In this document: piece after piece, positions 36,001 to 44,311 of the stretch | Layout: each line of letters begins with the position of its first letter | Numbering within the stretch: position 1 is the first letter of the stretch | Source: JAMLHH01 sp964653095 | Lineage (GTDB): Bacteria; Bacteroidota; Bacteroidia; Chitinophagales; JADIYW01 | DNA: 64,000 bases | Reading direction: 5' to 3' | NCBI GenBank assembly: GCA_964653095.1 | Contig: CAZZEH010000005.1 | Span: 55,240 to 119,239, forward strand | Program-made: the position numbers and the translations under genes | The notes under the pieces: generated by a model | Told to the model about the DNA's origin: nothing | Databases searched by the model: none | The model's input: the letters and a program-made list of their open reading frames with translations, nothing else

Positions 36001-36867
36001 GGATGGACATTTGGAAGCGAGGCTGAAACAAAGCTCAAATCAAAAATCGAAAATGGAAGTACCTTATTAAAAGATTTAAACTATCAAATCTTAAGAGGAT
36101 TTACAACAGGGTTCAATGCAGCCTTCTTCATGAATACCGAGCAAAAAAATATCCTGATTAGTAAGGATAAAAGCAATACAGAGTTTATAAAACCTGCTTT
36201 AAGAGGTAGAGACATTTCCAAGTATAGCTATGTTTGGAAAGATATTTGGGTCTTGTTAATCAAACAAGGAATGACAAATCAATCCAATATCAGTAATGAT
36301 GACCCGGAAGACTTCTTCAAAACTTCTCATCCTTCACTTTATAACTACTTAAAAGAGATGGGGGATTCAAAAAAGGGTAAAGGTAAAGGATTGTATAAAA
36401 GAGATGACCAAGGCGATTATTGGTGGGAGTTAAGACCTTGTGTTTATTATGATGAATTTGAAAAGCCGAAAATTGTTTGGGGAGAACTTTCTGACACACA
36501 AAAATTCGCTTATGATGAAGATGGGATGTACGCAAACAACACCATATTTTTCATCACCGGAAATGACTTGAAATATCTGCTCTCAATTTTAAATTCGAAA
36601 GTTGCAAAATGGTATTTTAATGAGATATCTACTAGTTCGGGAATGGGAACCAATAGATGGCTGAAATACAAAATTGAATTACTCCCTATCAAACAAGCTT
36701 CTAAAGAAAGTAAAGAAGCAATAGAAAAGTTAGTAAACGAAACTCTTCATTTAAAGAAGCTCGATGTCAATCCAGACACCTCTGAACTTGAAAATCAAAT
36801 CGACCAGTTGATTTATCAATTGTATGGATTGACAGATGAAGAAATTGAGATAATAGAAGATTTATAA
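33079..36867 (+). CDS. Type IIG restriction-modification enzyme (Eco57I-like single chain)
   Basis: 1262 residues. The N-terminal nuclease has a PD-(D/E)XK layout: Asp75 in RNDLVI and Glu93-Ala-Lys95 in VIIEAK. A helical connector (200-480) follows. The N6-adenine methyltransferase has motif I CDLAVGSGHFL near 548, a coiled segment about 710-800, and motif IV NPPY with Asn834. The C-terminal target-recognition part (about 990-1240) includes RGRDISKYSYVWKD and repeats of the TRD type, ending in helices. One chain should methylate and cut a DNA sequence set by its TRD. Followed after 10 bases by the DUF4365 gene. Confidence 0.92.
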   Translation: MNLKVLKPRKSLNKAFLKVKPSRCEIEDFKTHLVTLLDRINHQESEEFHKNLVIEFLKKTYYDPNHYINTKGRNDLVIHNGKNAQTSVGVIIEAKSPVNKSEMLSIQKINVKAFQELILYYLRERVTHKNLNIKHLVATNINEWFVFDVTLFERLFAQNKNFVQQFIDFENGRLADTRTDFFYKQVAEPYIENISSEIEFTYFNIQDYHTPLRNTDKKDDHKLIALYKILSPEHLLKLPFTNDSNSLDKRFYSELLHIIGLAETKEGSKKLIGRSKEGQRHTGTLIEDAIIQLDSLDKLSRIDKPGKYGDTQQERLFNLALELTITWVNRILFLKLLEAQLISYHKGDKSHAFLNSDTLKNYDDLNSLFFQVLARKQDERNEDVRTAFKKVPYLNSSLFEPSNTEQQTLFVSNLRDEKTIPIYSQTVLKDLEGKKRSGEMVTLEYLFAFLDAYDFSSEGSEEIQEDNKTLINASVLGLIFEKINGYKDGSFFTPGFVTMYMCRETIRKSVIQKFNEVKAWNCKNLDELYDKIEDRDEANDIVNSIKVCDLAVGSGHFLVSALNEVIAVKNDLKILQDKEGRRLKEYQIEVINDELVVTDEDGEFFEYHPGSPEKQRVQETLFNEKQTIIENCLFGVDINPNSVKICRLRLWIELLKNAYYKTDTSELETLPNIDINIKCGNSLVSRFDLDTDLKQALKKSKWTIDSYRIAVETYRSATNKEQKREMERLISDIKSGFRSEISKNDPKVKKLYNLNGEITKLSTQQSLFEMSENQKTEWNKKISKLLAESKKLEAEIEEIKANKIFENAFEWRFEFPEVLNDDGDFVGFDMIIGNPPYFSMSKIKEQSSYFESAGYTTYSKTTDIYCLFYELGIKILKENGHLTFITSNSWLRTQYGELLRSFLVNNTNPLQLINIEDAQIFEDATVESSIIEIEKAEWKSQLKAVSLKSDFNLGQSLKEYFENNYTVITTLPKTGWTFGSEAETKLKSKIENGSTLLKDLNYQILRGFTTGFNAAFFMNTEQKNILISKDKSNTEFIKPALRGRDISKYSYVWKDIWVLLIKQGMTNQSNISNDDPEDFFKTSHPSLYNYLKEMGDSKKGKGKGLYKRDDQGDYWWELRPCVYYDEFEKPKIVWGELSDTQKFAYDEDGMYANNTIFFITGNDLKYLLSILNSKVAKWYFNEISTSSGMGTNRWLKYKIELLPIKQASKESKEAIEKLVNETLHLKKLDVNPDTSELENQIDQLIYQLYGLTDEEIEIIEDL

Positions 36868-36877
36868 ACTCTTCGTA

Positions 36878-39532
36878 ATGGGTAAAAAACATAGCAATAA
36901 CACTCTAACCCAACAGATTGGAAACAATATCTTAGAAAAAACGCTTCTAGATATTTCTGCGACTTCTGACTTATTTTGGAAATTACGCAATGTAGAAGAT
37001 CAATTAGACAAAGGGATTGATTATGAATGTGAAATTGAAGATAAAGAAAGTGGGGAAACCCAAATTATATTTAAGATACAAAACAAGGGAACTAACAACG
37101 AATTAAAACCACTTAAAAGATCCCCAAATAAGGGATTTATACCTTTTCAATTTAAGATTAGAAACATAAATTACTATAGAAGAGAACTCAACATAGCTGT
37201 AGCGATTACAGTTTGTTGCATAAAAACCAAGAAGGTTTACTGGCATTCTATTCAACTTGATAATGATGTGGATGAAAGAGTTCAAAAGGCCAAACAGGAA
37301 GGAAAAAAGACACTGCAAATCTATATCGACCCTAGGAATGTATTAAACTTAGAAAATAGCAGTCGTTTTTTAAAAGACATATATGAATCCAATGATGAAC
37401 AAAATATTCGCAGATTAAATAGAATGTGGAATAAATTTGATGCTGATTATAGTGACAAACCTATTTTGGATGCATTATATCTATTATTCACAGAAAAATA
37501 TGCCGATTTAAATATCATTCCTACACATTTTTTGCTAAACAATCATCCATTTAAAATTGGTAAGTCCTTTTATCCTCTCTATTCTTCTTTCACAGTTCTT
37601 ACAAACAATAAAGAACTATTTGAACTATTTAGTACCCTGGAAATAAAAGATGGAGCTTATATAGTAAACGATAAATTCTCTAAAGATGTAGATGAGAGTC
37701 CGGAAAAAGCAAAATATATAGTTAACAAACTCACTGACCATGGTGTTTTTTATTTCCAATTAGACAGTTCATTAGAAGTTGCAAGTATTAAATTATTAGA
37801 AAAGACTGAGTGTTCTTGTATCAAATGCACGTACCATAGACTCTTATATAAAAACGTTCTCAATTTAGTAAACGACACTCCCGAGAGTATTGATGACAAA
37901 ATGCTTGAAGCATATATGCAATATGAACTGGGTAATTATATAAAATCCGCAAAGTTATTTTTAGAAATATGGAAAATATCAAAAAGAGAAAAACGTCACA
38001 TTCTTAAAATTATCACGCAGTTTAACTTGGTAGAGCTTCGTCATTCTGTACGAATGAATGATTACGGTATAAACAAAGAAAAAAAACTTATAGAAAAGCT
38101 AGATGATATCCGTAAAAGCCTCCATAAATCCAATAGTAAAAATGAGATTGAAGACTGGATTCTCAACTATAAATTTCATACTATAAAACGAATTGAAATT
38201 GGCCAAATCGTTAATAAAATAAGAGATCATTACTATTTACAATTAAGAGGAGGCTGGAGTCACAACAGCAATATTTCAATCCTATTAAACAAGTACGCTG
38301 AGTTTGTAATGTTTATAAAAGGAAATTTTATCATCTATGATATGTTTGCAGAGTTTGCAGAGGTCAACGATCTTTTTATTGAAGGACTAATAATCTCACA
38401 TGCTATAAAGGAGGAAGAATCCAGCAGGCTCGAATATTTCAATGATTGGCATTTTATGCAGATTGTATTCAATGGCAATGCCGAGAACTTGTTAAAGCAT
38501 TTTAATAGATATAGGCTTAAATCTTTAAAGTATCAATCAACTGCTGAAAACGGCTTTTCTTTTCTGGAGGTAGCTAAAAACCATCTGACTAAAAACTTTA
38601 ATCTTATCTCAGCCTTTTCAGATAAAAAAGAAAGCGGCAATATTGATTTTTGGAAAAAACACAATAATATTTTTTGCAATATACTTACCCTATTAAGTAT
38701 AAGCGAGTTTAGTTCTTCCCAAATAATTCCCGTCGCAAAAGATTTAGTACAATATCTTAAAAACCCGGAAGTTGTTCATTATTCATCATTTAAATATATC
38801 AAACTGTTCATTAAAAGAAATAGTAATTTTCTAGATAATAGTATTCTTGAGAACTTTTTGAACATATTTATTTCAAATGAAGAATATCATAGTAATGAAC
38901 TTTTCGATGGAATAATCAGCATATACTTAGAACGTAAAATGACTATTGATGACTCAACAGCAGATAATCTAATAGATATTGCATTTACCTCAGAATACTG
39001 GAAGAATTTCGATTTTATTTTCAAAACATATCATATAGTCAGCACTACATCAAAAGAGAAAATAAATTATAAAATCAAAGGTGTTTTAAATGCTAAGTTC
39101 AGTAGTTACTTTTACTACGATGCTGCAATAAATGACATCTTCGATGAAAATGATAATTACTTTGAAGAGTTTGTAAATTCAACAGCATCTCACTATTTAC
39201 GTCCAAGTTTTAAATCCGTAATCACCAAAAAGAACGACAACCGTTATTCAAACGTAAATCGGCTCTTAAACCTATGTTTTAAAAGAAAGATTGATTTATC
39301 TCAGGAGAGGTTTGATACCTTTAGAAACATAAACGAATATTATGCCTGGTTGTTTGATATGGGTGGTTTTGATTATTCCAACTTCAATCCCAAGTGGGCA
39401 GTAGAATATCAATCACAGTATTTTATCAGGGAATACAAAAAATATCCTATAATCAAAGAAAAGATAGCTGAATATCTTAAAGATGATTTTCACTCTATGC
39501 TGGAAGAACTATTTATACGATTGTCAATTTAG
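36878..39532 (+). CDS. DUF4365-domain protein with large unrecognised helical C-terminus
   Basis: 884 residues. The N-terminal about 160 residues match the DUF4365 pattern: QQIGNNILEKTLL, then Asp48 in DKGIDYECEI and FKIQNKG (Gln68-x-Lys70), a PD-(D/E)XK-like arrangement with Gln in place of Glu. A CxCxxC cluster follows near 312-317 (ECSCIKCTYH). The remainder (330-884) is Lys/Asn/Ile/Phe-rich and looks like stacked helical hairpins (TPR/HEAT-like), with no motif I can name. No signal peptide or membrane segment. It starts 10 bases after the type IIG gene and its sequence is visibly richer in A+T. A nuclease effector or partner of the restriction enzyme is inferred. Confidence 0.8.
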   Translation: MGKKHSNNTLTQQIGNNILEKTLLDISATSDLFWKLRNVEDQLDKGIDYECEIEDKESGETQIIFKIQNKGTNNELKPLKRSPNKGFIPFQFKIRNINYYRRELNIAVAITVCCIKTKKVYWHSIQLDNDVDERVQKAKQEGKKTLQIYIDPRNVLNLENSSRFLKDIYESNDEQNIRRLNRMWNKFDADYSDKPILDALYLLFTEKYADLNIIPTHFLLNNHPFKIGKSFYPLYSSFTVLTNNKELFELFSTLEIKDGAYIVNDKFSKDVDESPEKAKYIVNKLTDHGVFYFQLDSSLEVASIKLLEKTECSCIKCTYHRLLYKNVLNLVNDTPESIDDKMLEAYMQYELGNYIKSAKLFLEIWKISKREKRHILKIITQFNLVELRHSVRMNDYGINKEKKLIEKLDDIRKSLHKSNSKNEIEDWILNYKFHTIKRIEIGQIVNKIRDHYYLQLRGGWSHNSNISILLNKYAEFVMFIKGNFIIYDMFAEFAEVNDLFIEGLIISHAIKEEESSRLEYFNDWHFMQIVFNGNAENLLKHFNRYRLKSLKYQSTAENGFSFLEVAKNHLTKNFNLISAFSDKKESGNIDFWKKHNNIFCNILTLLSISEFSSSQIIPVAKDLVQYLKNPEVVHYSSFKYIKLFIKRNSNFLDNSILENFLNIFISNEEYHSNELFDGIISIYLERKMTIDDSTADNLIDIAFTSEYWKNFDFIFKTYHIVSTTSKEKINYKIKGVLNAKFSSYFYYDAAINDIFDENDNYFEEFVNSTASHYLRPSFKSVITKKNDNRYSNVNRLLNLCFKRKIDLSQERFDTFRNINEYYAWLFDMGGFDYSNFNPKWAVEYQSQYFIREYKKYPIIKEKIAEYLKDDFHSMLEELFIRLSI

Positions 39533-39576
39533 TATTCCAATAACTCTAATTTAAAATACTCCTGCCTACTCTATTT

Positions 39577-39710
39577 TCAAATTTCATCTTTCACCACCCC
39601 ATCTCCCAATGTGAAACGATATACATCTCCGCGTTCTATATTGAGTTTAAAGAGACTAATCAAAGGAATATTTAAAAAATAAAGCCAGATGCAATGATGC
39701 CCTGACTAAC
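39577..39710 (-). pseudogene. Possible unassigned gene remnant in the region after the DUF4365 gene
   Basis: The 287 bases between the DUF4365 gene and sucB hold a minus-strand stretch between two stops with coding-like wording near its end (FLNIPLISLFKLNIERGDVY, then FTLGDGVVKDEI) and no start codon. The NIPLxxLFKL part slightly recalls the tail of histidine phosphatases, but this is weak. Nothing else is seen in the interval. Confidence 0.25.
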
Positions 39711-39819
39711 TCATCGAGATGTGGCTTCAGATCCGCTATACTTTCTCAACCACTGGTAAATTGACACATTTATCTCACATCCTCCTGTTAATAGTTATAC
39801 ACTTACCGGGAGACTATTC

Positions 39820-41070
39820 TTAAATATTAAAAAGCATACGCTCCGGGTTTTCCAAATATTCTTTTATATTGACTAAAAAGGAAACCGCTTCTTTACCATC
39901 CACTATTCTGTGATCATAAGAAAGCGCCAGATACATCATCGGACGAGCTACTATCTCGCCATTCACAACCATTGGTCTTTCCTGAATTTTATGCATACCG
40001 AGTATCGCAGACTGAGGTTGGTTAATAATAGGCGTACTAAGCAACGAGCCAAACACTCCACCGTTAGTTATTGTAAATGTACCTCCGGTCATATCCTCTA
40101 AAGTGAGCTTGCCGTCACGTCCCAATGTCGCCAGTCTTTTCACTTCTTTCTCAATCTCTGCGAAGCTCAAAACTTCAGTATTCCTAATTACCGGCACTAC
40201 TAAACCTTTTGGTGTAGATACTGCAATGGAAACATCCTGATAATCGTGATACACTATGGAATCGTCATCAATGTATGCATTGACATCCGGGAACTTTTGC
40301 AGAGCCAGCGTACAGGCTTTGATAAAGAAGGACATAAAGCCAAGATTCACATCATGCTCTTTGATAAATTCTTCTTTATATATTTTGCGCAGTTCCAAGA
40401 TTCTGCTCATGTCTGCCTCATTAAAAGTAGTCAGCATGGCAGTATTATTTTTCACCTCCACAAGCCTTCTCGAAATAGTCCGACGCAGACGAGTCATTTT
40501 TTCGACGCGCTCATTTCTGGAACCCGGTGTGATTGCTTTAGCAGGTGTTTCTGCAGCTGTTTGCTCAGATATCGGTGGGGTCTCTTTAGGAGGAACTTCT
40601 ACTTTCAGAGCATCTTCCTTGGTGATTCGCCCGTCCACTCCGGTGCCTTTTACCGAAGATGCATCTATTCCTTTCTCGTCCAAAATCTTTTTTGCGGCCG
40701 GTGATGGGTGTGCTTTGGCGTAGCTGTCTTTTTCTGAAGATGCTTCAGGTTTTTTATCCGCGACGGGCTGACTGCTTTCTTCTTCCGATACTGTCGGTTC
40801 TTCTTCCTCCTTTTTTGTCGGCTGTTCAGACGCAGCTGCCGTATCTATATAACAGACAAGTTCTCCAATTTTTAGGTCATCTCCCTCTTTTGCTACTATT
40901 TCCACTTTCCCGCCGACTTCTGCCGGAAATTCAAGTGTGGCTTTATCTGAATCAAATTCACATATAGGCTGGTCCATTTCCACGACTTCACCGTCTTCTA
41001 CTAACCAGGAAGCTAAGGTAACTTCCGAAATAGACTCTCCAATATCGGGTACTCTAATTTCTACTTTCAT
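39820..41070 (-). CDS. sucB: 2-oxoglutarate dehydrogenase E2 (dihydrolipoamide succinyltransferase)
   Basis: 416 residues. Lipoyl domain with Lys43 in FDSDKATLEF. A charged linker (80-120) precedes the E3-binding domain (HPSPAAKKILDEKGIDASSVKGTGVDGRITKEDAL). The catalytic domain carries the active site His387-x-x-x-Asp391-Gly in SYDHRIVDG. It transfers the succinyl group to CoA in the TCA cycle complex. It lies 16 bases after sucA on the same strand; E3 (lpd) is not in the window. Confidence 0.96.
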   Translation of the reverse strand: MKVEIRVPDIGESISEVTLASWLVEDGEVVEMDQPICEFDSDKATLEFPAEVGGKVEIVAKEGDDLKIGELVCYIDTAAASEQPTKKEEEEPTVSEEESSQPVADKKPEASSEKDSYAKAHPSPAAKKILDEKGIDASSVKGTGVDGRITKEDALKVEVPPKETPPISEQTAAETPAKAITPGSRNERVEKMTRLRRTISRRLVEVKNNTAMLTTFNEADMSRILELRKIYKEEFIKEHDVNLGFMSFFIKACTLALQKFPDVNAYIDDDSIVYHDYQDVSIAVSTPKGLVVPVIRNTEVLSFAEIEKEVKRLATLGRDGKLTLEDMTGGTFTITNGGVFGSLLSTPIINQPQSAILGMHKIQERPMVVNGEIVARPMMYLALSYDHRIVDGKEAVSFLVNIKEYLENPERMLFNI

Positions 41071-41086
41071 AAGTATTTTATTTCTG

Positions 41087-43846
41087 CTATCCGTTAAAAG
41101 TTTTTTCTATTATCTGACTTTGTTCTTCATTATGAATTTTAGAGAATCCGGTTGCCGGAGAGGCGCTTTCCGCCCTGGACACCAAATTCCATTTTACATC
41201 TACGTCTAAGCTGTTTATATAACGCCATGCTCCCATATTAGAAGGTTCCTCCTGAGTCCAAAACACCTTGGCCTTGTTATATTTTTTTAGAATTTCGTTG
41301 AATTGTTGTTTTGCGAGAGGATAAATCTGCTCAATACGTACAAGTGCCACATCTTCCCTGTTATTGTCTCTTTTATACTTTAAGAGGTCATAATACACTT
41401 TTCCGGTACAAAAGATTAACCGTTTGACTTTCTTTGGGTCTTTTACCGATTCATCGTCTAATATTTCTTTGAATTTACCTTCATAAATCTCACGAACATC
41501 AGAAAAACAGTCCGGATGTCTTAATAAAGATTTTGGCGACATATTAATTAGTGGCTTTCTAAAATCCCATGCCAGTTGCCTTCTTATAGCGTGAAAAAAG
41601 TTTGCAGGAGTAGTAATATTAGTCACTATCATATTCAGCTCTGCACATCCCTGCAGAAACCTTTCCAATCTTGCACTGGAGTGTTCCGGCCCCGCTCCTT
41701 CATAACCGTGGGGCAGCAACAGGATAATTCCTGAGTTGCGACTCCACTTTGTTTCGGAAGCTGCTATAAACTGATCTAAAATAATTTGGGCTCCATTGAC
41801 AAAATCCCCAAATTGGGCTTCCCAAATCACCAAATTTTCAGGCGTGGTCAGAGAGTATCCAAATTCAAAGGCCAAAACAGCATATTCGGATAAATGAGAA
41901 TTGTAAATCATAAAATCTCCCTGCTGTTCCCCTTCTTCGACTATGTGGTTGAGGCGGTTATATTCTTCTCCGGTTTTTTCATCATAAAGCATGGCGTGCC
42001 TGTGAGAAAAAGTACCTCTTTTTACGTCCTGCCCGCTCATACGTACATTTTTTCCTTCCAACAGGATAGAACCATACGCCAGCATTTCACCGGCAGCCCA
42101 GTCAACAGATTTCTCCCGACGCATTATTTCTCTTCTGCTGTTGAGTATCCTAAGTACTTTTCTTGATGTAGAAAAGCCTTCAGGCACATTAACCAGGGCT
42201 TTAATAACTTTAACCAAATCGGATTTTAGTATTTTCGTTTGAGGTGACTGTTCAAAATCTTCAGAAGTTGCCAACCTTGTCTTTTTCCATTCCAGCTCAG
42301 TCTTTTGAGGTTGATAAGACCTTGGATTTTGTTTAGTCTTATCTAATCTCCTTTGCAGTTTATCCCAAAAGTTCTTTTCCATCTTTTTGGCAAATTCTGC
42401 TTCTGCCACTCCCCACTCCACCAACTTTTTGCTGTAAATATCCCGCACACTTTGATGTTTTTTGATGATATCGTACATCTTTGGCTGAGTATAATGCGGG
42501 TCATCTCCTTCATTGTGTCCGTGTTTTCTGTAGCCCAGCATATCCACAAACACATCTTTATTAAATTTCTGACGATATTCTACTGCCAATTCAGCTACAA
42601 ATGCTACTGCTTCCACATCATCACCGTTGACATGAAAGACAGGACACTGTAACGTAGAGGCGATTGACGTGGAATAATAGGACGAACGCGCATCGTCAAA
42701 ATCCGTGGTAAATCCAATTTGATTGTTTATCACAAAATGTACTGTACCGCCTGTTTTAAAACCTTTCAGCAAAGACATTTGCAGAGTTTCATATACCACG
42801 CCCTGTCCTGCCACCGCAGCATCTCCGTGTATGCTTATAGGTAAAATTGAATCGTACTTGGATTCATAAACTTCATCTGCTTTGGCTCGGCAAAATCCCT
42901 GCATTACGGGATTCACTGCTTCCAAGTGGGATGGATTTGGCAATAAATTAATATATACTTTTTTGCCATCCATTGTAGTATATTGTGAAGAATATCCTTT
43001 ATGATATTTCACATCTCCCGTTTCATCGTATGATACATCCGGCGCGACACCTTCAAACTCTTCGAATATCTCCTCGTATGTCTTGCGAACAATATTGACC
43101 AAAATATTTAGGCGGCCTCTGTGCGCCATCCCGATTACGACCTCTTCGCAGCCCATATTTGCAGCTACGTTAATCATTGCATCTAAGGCCGGAATAGTGG
43201 CTTCCCCTCCTTCTAATGAAAAACGCTTTTGGCCTATGAATTTTGTGCCTAAAAACTTTTCATACACTGCAGAATCATTCAATTTCTGCAAAATTCTTTT
43301 CTTCTTTTCAAACGGATGTTCATACTCCGTATATCTGCGTTCTATCTGGTCTCTCAGCCACTGCCTTTCATCCTTATTATCAATATAATTATATTCCCAT
43401 CCAATTGTGCGGGTATAGACCTGTTTCAATCTTGAAAGAATATCTTTTAGTTTGGCTTTACCCAGTCCCAACTCGTATCCGGCATAAAATTCAGATTCCA
43501 TATCCTCTTCTCCGAGATCATACACATCAAGCTCCAAATGAGCATGACGGTCCTTTCTTTCCCTTATAGGATTAGTATTAGCGACCAAGTGAGCTTTGTT
43601 GCGGTAAGCATAAATCAGCTTAACCACTTTGTACTCCTTAGGATTCACTAACACTTTGCCTTCTATACTCTCCGTGCCAATTTGCTCGGCAGTCTCTCTG
43701 CTCAGTCCCGATTTCAAAGCAAAATCAAAACCGGTGAAAAAACGCCCCCATTCTTCATCAACTGAATGTGGATCATTTAAATAGTCTTTGTAAAGTTGAT
43801 CTACGTATGAAGGATGTGCATTAGATAAAAAAGATAAATCCTGCAT
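41087..43846 (-). CDS. sucA: 2-oxoglutarate dehydrogenase E1
   Basis: 919 residues, thiamine-diphosphate decarboxylase of the oxoglutarate dehydrogenase complex. The N-terminal small domain has the E1o pattern (YVDQLYKDYLNDPHSVDEEWGRFF), then GMAHRGRLN, the ThDP motif HGDAAVAGQGVVYE...NNQIGFTT, and the pyrimidine-domain part FSHRHAMLYDEKTG. The end WTQEEPSNMGAW is typical. Upstream of sucB in a two-gene operon. Confidence 0.97.
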   Translation of the reverse strand: MQDLSFLSNAHPSYVDQLYKDYLNDPHSVDEEWGRFFTGFDFALKSGLSRETAEQIGTESIEGKVLVNPKEYKVVKLIYAYRNKAHLVANTNPIRERKDRHAHLELDVYDLGEEDMESEFYAGYELGLGKAKLKDILSRLKQVYTRTIGWEYNYIDNKDERQWLRDQIERRYTEYEHPFEKKKRILQKLNDSAVYEKFLGTKFIGQKRFSLEGGEATIPALDAMINVAANMGCEEVVIGMAHRGRLNILVNIVRKTYEEIFEEFEGVAPDVSYDETGDVKYHKGYSSQYTTMDGKKVYINLLPNPSHLEAVNPVMQGFCRAKADEVYESKYDSILPISIHGDAAVAGQGVVYETLQMSLLKGFKTGGTVHFVINNQIGFTTDFDDARSSYYSTSIASTLQCPVFHVNGDDVEAVAFVAELAVEYRQKFNKDVFVDMLGYRKHGHNEGDDPHYTQPKMYDIIKKHQSVRDIYSKKLVEWGVAEAEFAKKMEKNFWDKLQRRLDKTKQNPRSYQPQKTELEWKKTRLATSEDFEQSPQTKILKSDLVKVIKALVNVPEGFSTSRKVLRILNSRREIMRREKSVDWAAGEMLAYGSILLEGKNVRMSGQDVKRGTFSHRHAMLYDEKTGEEYNRLNHIVEEGEQQGDFMIYNSHLSEYAVLAFEFGYSLTTPENLVIWEAQFGDFVNGAQIILDQFIAASETKWSRNSGIILLLPHGYEGAGPEHSSARLERFLQGCAELNMIVTNITTPANFFHAIRRQLAWDFRKPLINMSPKSLLRHPDCFSDVREIYEGKFKEILDDESVKDPKKVKRLIFCTGKVYYDLLKYKRDNNREDVALVRIEQIYPLAKQQFNEILKKYNKAKVFWTQEEPSNMGAWRYINSLDVDVKWNLVSRAESASPATGFSKIHNEEQSQIIEKTFNG

Positions 43847-43947
43847 AAAATGAATGTTATAATATTTTTGCTAAGTTCTGAAATCTACCATTTAAAAGAA
43901 CGAAAAACTATGAAAAATGTTCTTAAAAAACACTTAACAAAGTTCTT

Positions 43948-43978
43948 TTGTTTTTCGAGGAACATTTTATTACTTTTG
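43948..43978 (+). promoter_or_regulatory. Promoter of rpsT
   Basis: TTG at 43948-43950, a 20-base spacer and TACTTTTG at 43971-43978, fitting TAnnTTTG. The ATG follows 19 bases later, with an AGGA just upstream of it. Confidence 0.75.
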
Positions 43979-43996
43979 CACACTTAATCAGGAAAA

Positions 43997-44248
43997 ATGG
44001 CTAATCATAAATCTGCGGAAAAAAGAATAAGACAAAACGCAAAGAAAAGGCTTGAGAACAGATACTACGGAAAAACAACCCGTAATGCTATCCGAAAGCT
44101 TCAGACACTAACTTCCAAAGAAGAAGCAGAAGCTCTATTGCCTCAGGTTATTTCAAAAATTGACAAGTTGTCTAAAAGAAATCAAATTCATAAAAACAAA
44201 GCAGCTAATCTGAAGTCTTCTTTAATGAAAAAAGTAAATTCATTGTAA
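43997..44248 (+). CDS. rpsT: 30S ribosomal protein S20
   Basis: 83 residues, basic, with the family opening MANHKSAEKRIRQNAKKRLENR and KNKAANLKSSLMKKVN near the end. It binds 16S rRNA in the small-subunit body. Own promoter and own terminator flank it. Confidence 0.97.
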   Translation: MANHKSAEKRIRQNAKKRLENRYYGKTTRNAIRKLQTLTSKEEAEALLPQVISKIDKLSKRNQIHKNKAANLKSSLMKKVNSL

Positions 44249-44279
44249 TTCCCAAGTCGGAATTTATGGAATAACAGGA

Positions 44280-44311
44280 AAAGATGCGTCTCACAGATGC
44301 ATCTTTTTTTT
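44280..44311 (+). terminator. Rho-independent terminator of rpsT
   Basis: 12-bp stem AAAGATGCGTCT / AGATGCATCTTT (one G-T pair), loop CAC, and a T run to 44311. The radC ATG starts at the very next base. Confidence 0.88.

Noticed and set aside
33079..36867. BREX PglX or type I HsdM methylase as identity of the large methyltransferase
   Set aside because: An N-terminal D-x17-ExK nuclease is in the same chain and no BREX (brxA/B/C, pglZ) or hsdR/hsdS genes are present, so type IIG fits better.
33079..39532. Prophage or integrative element carrying the restriction pair
   Set aside because: No integrase, transposase, tRNA or direct repeat is seen at the borders; only composition suggests transfer.
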